The notes: generated by a model from the letters alone, not told the origin. A DNA stretch of 64,000 bases from Streptomyces sp. CB02959 (GCF_002803155.1 NZ_NNBP01000026.1:1-64000); one strand, 5' to 3'. Shown: positions 53,879 to 62,969, counted from the stretch's first letter. A program made the numbers and translations.

Positions 53879-54106
53879 TCAGGCTCCCAAGCGGTGCATC
53901 TCGGCGCGGAAGGACTCCTCGGTCCAGGGGGTGCCGTCCGGGGCATGGACCTGACGGGCATTCAGTCCGCGGATGACGTCGGCGAGTTCGTGGCCGTCCT
54001 TGGTGAAGACCTCTTCGAGGGTGGCGGCCAGCTTGTACTCGTAGGGGGTGGGTTCGCGCGTACGGGACTGGTGGGGGTCCAGGTACGGCCGGGGGGCGGT
54101 GGTCAT
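53879..54106 (-). CDS. small recombinase-like helical domain protein
   Basis: A 75-residue protein (RTREPTPYEYKLAATLEEVF, ADVIRGLNARQVHAPDGTPW, TEESFRAEMHRLG). The GLNxRxVxxPxGxxWTxxSFxxxxxRLG part is like the helical domain at the end of serine recombinases, but the protein stands alone between the PDR reductase and Rieske oxygenase genes with gaps of 35 and 2 nt. This fixed position suggests a role as a small oxygenase-associated protein rather than in recombination. ATG 54104-54106. Confidence 0.75.
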   Translation of the reverse strand: MTTAPRPYLDPHQSRTREPTPYEYKLAATLEEVFTKDGHELADVIRGLNARQVHAPDGTPWTEESFRAEMHRLGA

Positions 54107-54141
54107 CGGGGCCTCCAGCGGGCGGGGCGCGGGTCGTCGGG

Positions 54142-55077
54142 TCACAGGTCGAGGACGAGGCGGTCGGACGCGCAGCGCGAGACGCAGATCATCATGGTCG
54201 CGCTCGCGGCGTGCTCGGCGGCGCTGAGGAGCGAGTCGCGGTGGTCGGGGGCGCCGGCGAGCACCCGGGTCTCGCAGGAGCCGCAGATGCCGTCCCGGCA
54301 GGAGCTGTTGACGAGGATGCCCGCGTCCTCCACGGCCCGCAAGATCGAGGTGTCGGCGCCGACGGTGAGGGTGCGGCCGGAGGCCCGGCACTCGACCTCG
54401 AACGCCTGGTCGGCGCCGGTGCGCGGCACCACGGGCGCCGTGAAGCGCTCCACGCGCAGGCGGTCGGCCGGGCACTTTCCCTCGATCGCGGCCAGCAGCG
54501 GTTCCGGGCCGCAGCAGTAGACGAGGGTGCCGGCGGGCAGGTCGGCGAGGGCGGCGTCCAGGTCGAGGGGGCCGTGCTCGTCCTGCGGGACGAGCGTCAC
54601 CGGGCCGCCCAGTGCGGCCAGTTCGTCGGTGAAGGCCATCGAGGAGCGGCTGCGGCCGCCGTACACCATCCGCCAGGGGGTGCCGCGCCGGGCGGCCTCG
54701 CGGGCCATCGCCAGCAGCGGGGTGATGCCGATGCCGCCGGCCACGAACAGGTAGCCGGGGGCGTCCTCCAGGGCGAAGTGGTTGCGGGGCGGCCGGACCG
54801 GGACGGTCTGGCCGGGGCGCAGCCGGGTGTGGACGTGGCGCGAACCGCCGCGGGAGGCGGGTGCGTCGAGCACGCCGATCCGGTACGTCGCGGCGGACCG
54901 CGGGTCGCCGCACAGACTGTACTGGCGGATCCGGCCGCCGACCTCGACGTCGATATGGGCGCCGGGGGTCCAGGCGGGGAGGGGTTTGCCGTCGGGGTGG
55001 GCCAGTTCGACGGAGAGGACCCCGTCGGCCTCCCAGGTCATCCGGCGCACGATCAGGTGCACGGGCGTCTCGCTCAT
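54142..55077 (-). CDS. PDR/VanB-type flavin iron-sulfur reductase
   Basis: A 311-residue reductase: FMN-binding N-terminal domain (RQYSLCGDPRSAATYRIGVL), NAD-binding domain (YLFVAGGIGITPLLAMAREA and YCCGPEPLLAAIE), and a C-terminal plant-type 2Fe-2S domain (NSSCRDGICGSCETRVL ... MICVSRC). This is the phthalate dioxygenase reductase layout used by VanB. It feeds electrons to the Rieske oxygenase in the same operon. Confidence 0.95.
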   Translation of the reverse strand: MSETPVHLIVRRMTWEADGVLSVELAHPDGKPLPAWTPGAHIDVEVGGRIRQYSLCGDPRSAATYRIGVLDAPASRGGSRHVHTRLRPGQTVPVRPPRNHFALEDAPGYLFVAGGIGITPLLAMAREAARRGTPWRMVYGGRSRSSMAFTDELAALGGPVTLVPQDEHGPLDLDAALADLPAGTLVYCCGPEPLLAAIEGKCPADRLRVERFTAPVVPRTGADQAFEVECRASGRTLTVGADTSILRAVEDAGILVNSSCRDGICGSCETRVLAGAPDHRDSLLSAAEHAASATMMICVSRCASDRLVLDL

Positions 55078-55090
55078 CTCGGCTGGCTCC

Positions 55091-56716
55091 TCACTGGCCG
55101 GGGATCTTCACGGGCGGGGTGAACGGGTTCTTCATCGGGCCCAGCGCCGCCAGGTCGACCTCGACGAGCACCGGCCCGTCCGATCCGACGGCCTGGGCCA
55201 GCACGGGGGCGGCGTGCTCCTCGGCGGCGATCCGCAGGTACGGCAGCCCGCAGGCGCCGGCCAGCCGTGCGAAGTCGGGGGTGGTGAGGTCCACTCCGGA
55301 GCGGCGTTCGCGGTGGGCGTCCTGCATGTTCCGCAGGACACCGTAGCCGCCGTCGTTGAAGACGAGCAGGGTGAGCCGGGGCCGCTCCTGGGCGAGGGTG
55401 AGGAGTTCGCCGAGGTGGACGGCGAGGCCGCCGTCGCCGGCGAGGACGACGGTGGGTGCCTCCGGCCGGGCGAGGGCGGCGCCGATGCCCATGCCGAGGC
55501 CCTGCCCGATGCCGCCGCCGCGCGGGAAGACGTTGTCGCGCGGGTCGTAGAGCTCCAGCAGCCGGTTGCCCCAGCTGCTGGACGGGATGGTGACGTCGCG
55601 GGCGACGACGGCCGCGCGGGGCAGTGCGGCGCGGAGCGCGTCGCAGAGTGCCGCCTGGGGGCCGATGGCGTCGTGGAGCGCGGCCCGCACCTGTCCGCGG
55701 ACCGCGGTGATCCGGTCCGTCCAGGCCGGCTCGGCCGGTGCCGCGTGCGGCAGCAGCGCCGCGAGGACGTCGGCCGCGTCACCGTGCAGCGGGTGCCGGG
55801 CCGGGTACACCCGGCCCAGCGCGGCGGCGTCCAGGTCGATCTGGACGTGGGCGGCGGGGAGTCGGAGTGCGTAGTCGGCGGTCTCGTTGGAGCGGAAGTG
55901 GGTGCCGACGGTCAGCAGCAGATCGGCGTCGGCGAGCAGGGCGCGGACCGGCGGGGTGGTGGCGAAGTTGCCGATGACCTGGGGGTGGTCCTCGGGCACC
56001 GCGCCGCGCCCGGAGTTCGAGGTGAGCAGTCCGGCGCCGGTCGCGGCCAGCAGCTCGGCGAGTGCGGTCCGGGCCGCGGCCGCGCCGCCGCCGGCCCAGA
56101 TCAGGGGTCGGCGCGCCGAGGCCAACAGGGCTGCTGCGGCGGCCAGTTGCTCCGGCGCGGGGGTCGGCACTACGGGGGCGGCGTGCGCCACCGCCGCGTC
56201 GGTCTGGGCCGCGTACTGGAGGTCGATCGGCCACTCGACGCTCGCCGGCCCGCCGGGCGCGGTCCGTGCGGCGTGCGCCGCCCGGCGCAGGATCCGGCCG
56301 GCGTCGGCGGCGGACGGCACGGTGGCGGCGTACGCGGAGACCGCCGTCAGCATGCCCAGTTGGTCCTTGGTCTCGTGGATGTAGCCGCGGCCGCCGCCCA
56401 GGTACCGGCTCTCCACCTGTCCGGTGACGTGCAGTACGGCGGTGCCCGCGCTGAGCGCCTCGATCAGCGATCCGGCGGCGTTGCCCGCGCCGGTGCCGGT
56501 GGAGGTGAGGGCGCAGCCGATGCCGCCGCGGGCGCGCCCGTAGGCGTCGGCGGCGTTCACCGCGGTCGCCTCGTGGCGTACCGGGACGAACCGCAGCTCC
56601 CGGTCGACGGCTTCGACCAGCGGCAGGTTGTGCACGCTGACGATGCCGAAGACGGTGTAGATGCCGAGTTCCCGTAGGACGGCGACGAGGAGATCGCCTC
56701 CGTTGTCGTATCGCAT
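55091..56716 (-). CDS. thiamine pyrophosphate-dependent enzyme (2-oxoacid decarboxylase/acetolactate synthase-like)
   Basis: A 541-residue three-domain ThDP enzyme. The activating Glu is in VRHEATAVNAADAYGRARGG (about residue 49). The ThDP-Mg motif is GDGGLAVHLGELL ... FNDGGYG in the C-terminal PP domain; the central domain binds no obvious FAD. It is most like benzoylformate decarboxylase and related 2-oxoacid enzymes. In the operon it may decarboxylate an aryl- or alkyl-2-oxoacid to an aldehyde for the aldehyde dehydrogenase encoded in the same transcript, which is inference. ATG 56714-56716. Confidence 0.9.
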   Translation of the reverse strand: MRYDNGGDLLVAVLRELGIYTVFGIVSVHNLPLVEAVDRELRFVPVRHEATAVNAADAYGRARGGIGCALTSTGTGAGNAAGSLIEALSAGTAVLHVTGQVESRYLGGGRGYIHETKDQLGMLTAVSAYAATVPSAADAGRILRRAAHAARTAPGGPASVEWPIDLQYAAQTDAAVAHAAPVVPTPAPEQLAAAAALLASARRPLIWAGGGAAAARTALAELLAATGAGLLTSNSGRGAVPEDHPQVIGNFATTPPVRALLADADLLLTVGTHFRSNETADYALRLPAAHVQIDLDAAALGRVYPARHPLHGDAADVLAALLPHAAPAEPAWTDRITAVRGQVRAALHDAIGPQAALCDALRAALPRAAVVARDVTIPSSSWGNRLLELYDPRDNVFPRGGGIGQGLGMGIGAALARPEAPTVVLAGDGGLAVHLGELLTLAQERPRLTLLVFNDGGYGVLRNMQDAHRERRSGVDLTTPDFARLAGACGLPYLRIAAEEHAAPVLAQAVGSDGPVLVEVDLAALGPMKNPFTPPVKIPGQ

Positions 56717-56726
56717 GGGGGTCTCC

Positions 56727-57509
56727 TCAGAGGATGGAGCGGCCGACGCCGCCGCAGACGTCGATGCTGGTGCCGGTGATGTACGAGGCGCGGGGCGACA
56801 GCAGGGCGACGATCGCGTAGGCGGCCTCCTCGGCCCGGCCGAGCCGGCCGAGCGCGATGCCGCGGTCGGCGGCGAGGTCCGCCTGCCAGTCGGGGTAGCT
56901 CCGGCCCGAGTCGGCCGCGGCGTGCCGGCGGGTCCACTGGCCGGTGTCGATCAGGCCCAGGCACACGGAGTTGACCCGGATGCCGTCGGCGGCGAGTTCC
57001 ACGGACAGGGACTTGGAGAGGTTGAGGATGCCGGCCCGGGCGGCGCTGGTGGTGATCAGGCGGGTCTCGGGCTGTTTGGCGAGGACGGCGTTGACGTTGA
57101 CGACGCTCGGTGCGGGCGCCGCCGCCAGGTGGGGGCGGGCCGCGTGCAGCGGGTTGAGGACGCCGAAGAACTTCAGCTCCAGTTCGTCGCGCCAGTCGTC
57201 GGCGGTGGACTCCTCCAGGCCCGTCATCCGGGACTGGCCGGCGTTGTTGACGAGTCCGTCGATGCCGCCGAACGTGCGGGCGGCGCGCTCGGTGAACGCG
57301 CGGACCGCGTCCGGGTCGCGGACGTCGCAGACGGCCGTCAGCAGGCGGTCGCCGTCGAGGTCGGCCGCCGCCCGGGCGAGGCGGTCGGCGTCGCGCCCGC
57401 AGGTGGCGACCCGCGCGCCTTCGTCGAGGAGGGCGCGGACCGTGGCCAGGCCGACGCCCGAGCTGCCGCCGGTGACCACGATGGTGCGGTCGGCGAGGCC
57501 CAGATCCAT
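56727..57509 (-). CDS. SDR-family protein lacking the catalytic Tyr and Lys
   Basis: A 260-residue short-chain dehydrogenase fold. TGGSSGVGLATVRALLDEGA is the cofactor motif, NNAG is present, and the C-terminal ASYITGTSIDVCGG is normal. In the active site the usual Ser is Ala141, and the YxxxK motif reads T154-SAA-R158 (ITTSAARAGILNLSKSL). With three of the four catalytic residues changed, it may be a cofactor-binding non-reductase, or the enzyme uses different chemistry. It is in the catabolic operon, 10 nt upstream of the TPP enzyme gene. Confidence 0.88.
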   Translation of the reverse strand: MDLGLADRTIVVTGGSSGVGLATVRALLDEGARVATCGRDADRLARAAADLDGDRLLTAVCDVRDPDAVRAFTERAARTFGGIDGLVNNAGQSRMTGLEESTADDWRDELELKFFGVLNPLHAARPHLAAAPAPSVVNVNAVLAKQPETRLITTSAARAGILNLSKSLSVELAADGIRVNSVCLGLIDTGQWTRRHAAADSGRSYPDWQADLAADRGIALGRLGRAEEAAYAIVALLSPRASYITGTSIDVCGGVGRSIL

Positions 57510-57546
57510 GTCAGTTGTCTCCTGTCGTGCGGTCGGTGCACCGTGG

Positions 57547-58311
57547 TCAGTGCATGGTGAAGCCGCCGTTGACGGCGATCACCTGTCCGGTCAGGTAGCG
57601 GGACTCCTCGCCCAGCAGGAAGGCGACCGCCCCGGTGAGGTCGTCGGGCCGCTGGGGGCGGGAGATCGCCCGGTTGGCGCGGTAGAGGTCGTGTCGTTCG
57701 GTGGGGACGGTCTCGGTTGCCTCGCACTCGGTCAGGCCGGGGGCGACCGCGTTGACGGTGATGCCCCGGTCGCCGAGTTCGCGGGCCATGGCCCGGGTCA
57801 GTGCGATCACGGCGCCCTTGGAGGCGATGTAGTGGGCCAGGCGCGGGGAGCCGTACAGGGCCGCGTCGGAGGCGAGGTTGACGATCCGGCCCGGTCCGCC
57901 GTGGGCGAGGAGCCGCGGCAGCAGGGCCTTGGACACCAGCCAGGGGCCGCGTGCGTTGACCGTCATCAGCCGGTCCCAGTCCGCGACGTCGATGTCCCAG
58001 AACTCCTTGCCGCCCATGCCGTTGGCGAGCGCCGCATTGTTGACCAGTCCGTACAGCGGCCCCAACTGCCCTGTGAATACGGCGAGTTGATCTACCGATT
58101 CCGGGTCCGCGACGTCGCAGCGCGTGAAGTGGGCGTCGATGCCCTCCCTGCGCAGCGAGGTCTGTGCGGCCCGGCCCCGCTCCTCGTCCACCTCGGCGAG
58201 GACGACCCGGAAGCCGTCCTGCCCGGCCCGGCGGGCCATGGCCAGTCCCAGGCCGCGACCCGCCCCGGTGACGACGACGGTCCGGCCGCCGGTCGCGCAG
58301 TGCTCAGTCAC
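57547..58311 (-). CDS. SDR-family dehydrogenase
   Basis: A 254-residue classical short-chain dehydrogenase with TGAGRGLGLAMARRAGQDGF, NNAA in place of NNAG, catalytic Ser in NLASDAALYG and an intact YIASK motif. It ends with YLTGQVIAVNGGFTMH. It would oxidise an alcohol or cis-diol intermediate of the pathway with NAD+. Its start overlaps the cupin gene by 8 nt. Confidence 0.93.
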   Translation of the reverse strand: MTEHCATGGRTVVVTGAGRGLGLAMARRAGQDGFRVVLAEVDEERGRAAQTSLRREGIDAHFTRCDVADPESVDQLAVFTGQLGPLYGLVNNAALANGMGGKEFWDIDVADWDRLMTVNARGPWLVSKALLPRLLAHGGPGRIVNLASDAALYGSPRLAHYIASKGAVIALTRAMARELGDRGITVNAVAPGLTECEATETVPTERHDLYRANRAISRPQRPDDLTGAVAFLLGEESRYLTGQVIAVNGGFTMH

Positions 58312-58825
58312 GGGTGACGCCGTGCATCGGCGAGTGCGCGGGGTAGGTCGGCACCTGCGGCTTCCGCGTGCCGATGACGACGCAGAACAGCGCGTCGGTG
58401 TCGCCCTCGTTCTTCAGCGAACGGGCCACCCCCGCCGGGACGACGATCATGTCGCGGTAGCCGAGGGTGCGGTACTCCACCTCGTCCTCGCCGCGGTGGA
58501 TCCCGACCCGCACCCGGCCCTCCAGGACGAAGAACGCCTCCTCGACGTCGCGGTGGGTGTGTTCGGGGCCCTCGGCCCCCGGCGGCAGCAGCATGTTGGA
58601 GAAGGTGAACCCGCCGGAGGGGATGATCCGGTTGTCGCCCTCGTGGTTGCCGGTGGCGCCGGAGCCGACGTAGCGGATCTGGGCGCGGCGGTACTGGTCC
58701 CCGGCCTTGGCCTGGAAGGCGAGGGTGTTCCAGTCGGGTTCGCGGGAGTCCTTGGTCGCGATGAGCGAGTCGGTGTACGCGGCGAGGTCCCCGCCGTTGT
58801 CGTAGTCGGTGGTGGTCAGCGGCAT
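58304..58825 (-). CDS. cupin-domain protein
   Basis: A 173-residue single-cupin protein. Motif 1 is PPGAEGPEHTHRDVEEAFFVLEG (His, His and Glu metal ligands) and motif 2 MIVVPAGVARSLKNEG, in which the usual His is replaced by Ala/Arg. The metal site may be incomplete. Cupins in aromatic pathways serve as dioxygenases, isomerases or hydrolases; the role is open here. It overlaps both neighbours. ATG 58823-58825. Confidence 0.88.
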   Translation of the reverse strand: MPLTTTDYDNGGDLAAYTDSLIATKDSREPDWNTLAFQAKAGDQYRRAQIRYVGSGATGNHEGDNRIIPSGGFTFSNMLLPPGAEGPEHTHRDVEEAFFVLEGRVRVGIHRGEDEVEYRTLGYRDMIVVPAGVARSLKNEGDTDALFCVVIGTRKPQVPTYPAHSPMHGVTRD

Positions 58826-59616
58826 GGTGGCTCCTGTTCGGGGATGCGGGCGGTGATGCGGAGGTGGGCGAGCACCCAGGCGTTGAAGCGCGCGGGTTGC
58901 TCCTGGTTGGCCAGGTGACCGGCGTCCTTGACGATCACGTAGGCGGTCTTGTGGACGGCACCGGCGATCTCCTGGGAGGCGTCGGGGCCGGTGACGCGGT
59001 CCTGGTCGCCGCAGAGGACGAGGGTGGGCGCGGTGATCCGGGCGAGTTCGCCGCGCAGGTCGGCGGCGGCCATCGACGCGGCCGCGGATCCGTAGCCGGG
59101 CAGCCGGACGGCGTCCGCCATGGTGTCGGTCACCCGCCGGACGAGTGCGGCGGGTGCCTGTGCGGAGAGCAGGCGGGGCGCGCGCCGTTCGGCGAAGGCC
59201 CGGGGCCCGATCTCGGCCAGTTCCGTGGCGCGGGCCCGCATGGCGGCGGCCTTCGCCGGGTCCGCCCCGGAGCCCGGGCCGGAGTCGGCGACGATGAGGG
59301 ACGCGACGAGTCCGGGGTGGCGGACGGCGAGCCGCAGGGCGATCACGCCGCCCCAGGACACGCCCAGGACATGGGCCTGTCCGCCGCGCGTCCGGATCAG
59401 GTCGGCCGCCGTGTCGGCGTAGTCGTCGAGGGTCAACGGCCTCTCGGGGTCTGGTGACTTGCCGTATCCGGGGGCGTCCCAGGCGACGACCCGGGCGTAC
59501 CGCCCCAGTTCGGCGAGTTGCGGGGCGAACGCGGCCGACGAGGAGCCGATGCCGTGCAGGCACAGCAGCAGCGGTCCCCGGTCGCCGGCCTCGTCAAGGT
59601 GGACGGTGGCGGTCAC
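58816..59616 (-). CDS. alpha/beta hydrolase (meta-cleavage-product hydrolase-like)
   Basis: A 266-residue hydrolase with oxyanion motif LLCLHGIGSSSAAF, nucleophile elbow VLGVSWGGVIAL (Ser), acid strand LVLCGDQDRVTG and catalytic His in VKDAGHLANQEQP. The layout matches C-C bond hydrolases of meta-cleavage pathways (MhpC/BphD type) and related esterases. In the operon it could split the ring-cleavage product made by the VOC dioxygenase. Overlaps cupin by 10 nt and AspDH-like by 4 nt. Confidence 0.92.
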   Translation of the reverse strand: MTATVHLDEAGDRGPLLLCLHGIGSSSAAFAPQLAELGRYARVVAWDAPGYGKSPDPERPLTLDDYADTAADLIRTRGGQAHVLGVSWGGVIALRLAVRHPGLVASLIVADSGPGSGADPAKAAAMRARATELAEIGPRAFAERRAPRLLSAQAPAALVRRVTDTMADAVRLPGYGSAAASMAAADLRGELARITAPTLVLCGDQDRVTGPDASQEIAGAVHKTAYVIVKDAGHLANQEQPARFNAWVLAHLRITARIPEQEPPCR

Positions 59617-60422
59617 AGGATCTGTCCCGTCCGCCCGGCCAGGGCGGCGAGGCTGCGCAGCACGGCATGGGGAACGACCTGGCTGGTCGCCGGGTTGCCG
59701 GGGTCGGGCAGGTGCGCGACGTCGAAGCGGTACGTCCCGTGCGGCCCGGACGCCTCGATGACATGGCGGGTGTGGTGGGCGCCGGGGTCGGCGACGACCC
59801 GGACCCGCACGGTGTCCAGGTCACCGACGGCCAGGGCGACCGAGGCGGCGACATTCGTCGACCTGGGGAACTTCGCCGGGATGTCGCGGGCGGTGCCCGC
59901 CATGACCTCGACCGGCCCGGTCGCGGTGCGCAACCGGGTGAGCAACTCCTCGTCCATCCACGGCTGTTCGAGGGTTGCGGGGAGTTTGGTGGTGGTGAGC
60001 CGGACCTCGTGCAGCGGGCCGAGGGCGCGTACGGCCTGGAGGAGGTCGAGGCCGCCGACGGCGCCGCCGGTGAAGTACACCCGGCCCGGTCCGGCCGCGA
60101 GCAGCCGCTTGGCGAGGTCCTGGTCGGTCAGTGCGCCGGTGGAGGCGATCAGCAGGTCGGTGCCGGAGGTGAGGACCCGTTCGCCCCAGGCGCGGACGAC
60201 GTCCTGTCCGGCCGCTTCCACGATCAGGTCGCAGCGCCGCAGGGCCTCCTCGAAGGTGACGTGCGGCGCGGGCGCGCTGTCGCCGAGGGGGTGGTTGCCG
60301 ACCAGGCATTCCAACGCGGCGCCGGGGATGCGGTGTGCGGCGAGGGCCGTGCCGACGACGCGGCCGATGGCGCCCCAGCCGACCAGGCCGATCTTGCGGG
60401 TCCCAGGGGTGCGGGGGGTCAT
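59613..60422 (-). CDS. aspartate-dehydrogenase-like NAD(P) oxidoreductase
   Basis: A 269-residue protein of the AspDH/NadX family: Rossmann start KIGLVGWGAIGRVVGTALAA, then CDLIVEAAGQDVVRAWGERV, GRVYFTGGAVGGLDLLQAVR and the domain core ARDIPAKFPRSTNVAASVAL with H-containing ADPGAHHTRHVIEASG. In other operons it makes iminoaspartate or reduces a 2-oxoacid. Its presence in an aromatic catabolic operon suggests an amino- or oxo-acid intermediate. It overlaps both neighbours by 4 nt. ATG 60420-60422. Confidence 0.88.
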   Translation of the reverse strand: MTPRTPGTRKIGLVGWGAIGRVVGTALAAHRIPGAALECLVGNHPLGDSAPAPHVTFEEALRRCDLIVEAAGQDVVRAWGERVLTSGTDLLIASTGALTDQDLAKRLLAAGPGRVYFTGGAVGGLDLLQAVRALGPLHEVRLTTTKLPATLEQPWMDEELLTRLRTATGPVEVMAGTARDIPAKFPRSTNVAASVALAVGDLDTVRVRVVADPGAHHTRHVIEASGPHGTYRFDVAHLPDPGNPATSQVVPHAVLRSLAALAGRTGQIL

Positions 60423-61351
60423 GCGGTCGCCTCCTCGTCGGGTGCGGCGAGCGGGCCGGGATCGGGGGTGCCCGCCATGTGGCGGCGGATCTCCGGGGAG
60501 GGCGGGCCCGCCGTGCCCCACAGGTCGGAGAGTTCGGGGGTGCGCCGCCACACCTTGGCGATCCAGCGGTCCTCCACCACCTGGGCGACCTCGGAGGTGT
60601 ACTCGCAGACCAGGCCGGTCGGGTCGGTGAAGTAGGAGAAGGTGTTGTCGCCGGGGCCGTGCCGGCCGGGTCCCCACTGGGGGGTGATGCCGTGGTGGCG
60701 CAGGCGGCCCAGGCCCCGCATGAAGTGGTCGACCGAGCGCATCTCGTAGGCGACGTGGTTGAGCGAGGCCCACTCGGCCTGGTTGAAGGCGATGCAGTGG
60801 TGGTCCGCGTTGCAGCGCAGGAAGGCCATCTGGTGTTCGGACCAGTCGGAGACGCGCAGGCCGAGGACGTCGCGGTAGAAGGCGACGGACGCGTCGATGT
60901 CGGTGGTGTTCAGCACGGCGTGGGTGACCCCGACCGGTACCGCCCGGTCCCGGCCGCCGAGCCGGACGGCCCAGGTCTCGGCGGAGAGTTCGACCAGGCG
61001 TCCCTCGGGGTCGGTGAAGCGCAGCCCGTAGCCGCCGCCGACCTGGTCGAGTCGGCCGGGCCCGGCGACCGGTGTGATGCCGCGGGCGAGCAGGCGGCGG
61101 GCGGCCTCGTCGACCTCGGCGGGGGTGCCGACCGCGAAGGAGATCCGGCCGAGGCCGAGGCGGTGGGAGCGGGTCAGCTGGAGCGCGTGGTGTTCCTCGC
61201 CGGTGCCGCGCAGCCATACGGCGTCGCGCTGGGACTCGGCGACGGTGAGCCCCCACGCCTCGGCGTAGAAGTCGGCGGCTTCGCCGAGTGCGGGGGTGAG
61301 CAGTTCGACCGAGCGTAGGGCGCGCAGTCGGGCGACGGGGGGTTGGGACAT
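60419..61351 (-). CDS. VOC-family extradiol ring-cleavage dioxygenase
   Basis: A 310-residue type I extradiol dioxygenase of two VOC modules. The C-terminal, metal-binding module has VTHAVLNTTDID (first His), ASLNHVAYEMRSVDHFMRGL (second His) and GLVCEYTSEVAQV (Glu), the catechol 2,3-dioxygenase 2-His-1-Glu set with a Tyr near it. It would cleave a catechol-type intermediate. ATG at 61349-61351 with CCGGAG 6 nt upstream decides the start over a TTG 15 nt earlier. Confidence 0.92.
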   Translation of the reverse strand: MSQPPVARLRALRSVELLTPALGEAADFYAEAWGLTVAESQRDAVWLRGTGEEHHALQLTRSHRLGLGRISFAVGTPAEVDEAARRLLARGITPVAGPGRLDQVGGGYGLRFTDPEGRLVELSAETWAVRLGGRDRAVPVGVTHAVLNTTDIDASVAFYRDVLGLRVSDWSEHQMAFLRCNADHHCIAFNQAEWASLNHVAYEMRSVDHFMRGLGRLRHHGITPQWGPGRHGPGDNTFSYFTDPTGLVCEYTSEVAQVVEDRWIAKVWRRTPELSDLWGTAGPPSPEIRRHMAGTPDPGPLAAPDEEATA

Positions 61352-61417
61352 GGGGTTCTCCGGCAACTTGGCTCAGGGGCTGTGGAGTTGGTGGCGGTCG
61401 CGGTGGCCGCTGGGAGG

Positions 61418-62902
61418 TCAGCCGGCCCAGGGCAGGGGCGCGTCGGAGGTGCCCCAGTACAGGGACTTCTGCCGCTGGTAGGCGCGGATCGCGTCGCGTC
61501 CCTTCTCGGTGCCCAGGCCGCTGTCCTTCATGCCGCCGAAGGGGGTGGCGATGCTGAACTGCTTGTAGGTGTTGATCCAGACGGTGCCGGCGTCGATGCG
61601 GCGCGCCAGGCGCCAGGCGGCCCGGTGATCGCGGGTCCAGATGCCGCACGCCAGTCCGTACACCGAGTCGTTGGCCTGGCGGACCAGGTCGTCCTCGTCC
61701 TCGTAGGGCAGGGCGATCAGCACCGGGCCGAAGATCTCCTCCTGGCACGCCCGGGCGGAGTTGGGGAGCCGGTCGATGACCGTCGGCAGGTAGTAGGCGC
61801 CGTCCCGGTACGCGTCGCCCTCGGGCACGGCGCCGCCGCACCGCACCCGGCCGCCCTCCGCGCGGGCGAGGTCCACGTACGCGGCGACCGCGTCCCGGTG
61901 CCGGTGGTGGACGAGCGGACCGACCTGGGTGCCGGGGTCGGTACCGGGCCCGACACGCAACTTCCTCACCCGTGACACGAGTTCGTCGACGAAGGTGTCG
62001 TAGACGTCCCGCGCCACGAACAGTCGCGACCCGGCGACGCACGACTGGCCGCTGGACGAGAAGATCCCGAACAGCACACCGGCCAGGGCCTGTTCGAGGT
62101 CGGCGTCGGCCCGCACGATGGTGGGCGACTTGCCGCCCAGTTCGAGCGAGGCGGGGATCAGTCTGGCGGCCGCGACCGCCGCGACGGACCGGCCTGTGTC
62201 CGTCCCGCCGGTGAAGCCGATCCGGCCGACCAGGGGGTGGCCGGCGAGCGCCGCGCCGACCACCCGGCCGCTGCCCGGCAGTATGGACAACAGCGCGGTC
62301 GGCAGGCCCAGTTCGTCCAGTGCGCGGGTGATCAGGCGGCCGAGGACGAGGGAGGCCAGCGGCGTCCAGGCGGCGGGCTTGAGGAGGACCGCGTTGCCGG
62401 CGGCGAGCGCGGGGGCGATCTTCTGTGCGTCGCCGGCGACCGGCGAGTTCCACGGGTTGATGGCCGCGACCACACCGATCGGCTCGTACACGCTCATCGT
62501 GAGGTACGCGCCGCGCGAGGGGGTGAGCGCGTCCTGTGCCGTCTCCAGCGCGGCCGCGGTGTAGCGGAAGGTGGCGGCGGCGCTCAGGGCGAGGGCCCGG
62601 GTCTCGGTGCGGGTCTTGCCGGTGTCGGCGGTCTGGACGGCCGACAGTTCGTCCGCGGCGCCCTCGATCAACTCGGCTACGCGGTGCAGCAGTCGGGCGC
62701 GCCGGTGGGGCAGGAGGGCGCGCCAGGCCGGGTCGGCGGCGGCGCGCGCACCAGCCCTGGCAGCTTCGTCCACCTCGTCCACCGAGGCCGCGCGGAGGAC
62801 GGCGAGGACCTGCCCGGTGGCCGGGTCCACGGTCTCAAGCGGGGCGCCCGCACCGGGGCGCCACTGCCCTCCGATCAGGATGTCGGTGGAGAAACGCGGC
62901 AC
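61418..62902 (-). CDS. aldehyde dehydrogenase
   Basis: A 494-residue NAD(P)+-dependent aldehyde dehydrogenase. It has PWNSPVAGDAQKIAPALAAG with the conserved Asn, the cofactor motif GFTGGTDTGRSV, active-site Glu in LELGGKSPTIV and nucleophilic Cys in SSGQSCVAGSR. It is the first gene of the catabolic operon, 66 bp before the ring-cleavage dioxygenase. It would oxidise an aldehyde such as the product of the TPP enzyme or of ring cleavage. Confidence 0.95.
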   Translation of the reverse strand: MPRFSTDILIGGQWRPGAGAPLETVDPATGQVLAVLRAASVDEVDEAARAGARAAADPAWRALLPHRRARLLHRVAELIEGAADELSAVQTADTGKTRTETRALALSAAATFRYTAAALETAQDALTPSRGAYLTMSVYEPIGVVAAINPWNSPVAGDAQKIAPALAAGNAVLLKPAAWTPLASLVLGRLITRALDELGLPTALLSILPGSGRVVGAALAGHPLVGRIGFTGGTDTGRSVAAVAAARLIPASLELGGKSPTIVRADADLEQALAGVLFGIFSSSGQSCVAGSRLFVARDVYDTFVDELVSRVRKLRVGPGTDPGTQVGPLVHHRHRDAVAAYVDLARAEGGRVRCGGAVPEGDAYRDGAYYLPTVIDRLPNSARACQEEIFGPVLIALPYEDEDDLVRQANDSVYGLACGIWTRDHRAAWRLARRIDAGTVWINTYKQFSIATPFGGMKDSGLGTEKGRDAIRAYQRQKSLYWGTSDAPLPWAG

Positions 62903-62969
62903 GACGGACCTCCCGGACCGGTCAGCGGATGGGTCTTGCTCCGAGCGTTGGCGACCCTGAGCGCTAGGA

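Noticed and set aside
59613..62453. 946-residue open frame overlapping several catabolic genes
   Set aside because: It spans four well-supported genes in another frame and is Arg/Pro-rich shadow sequence until it enters the AspDH-like frame at its end.
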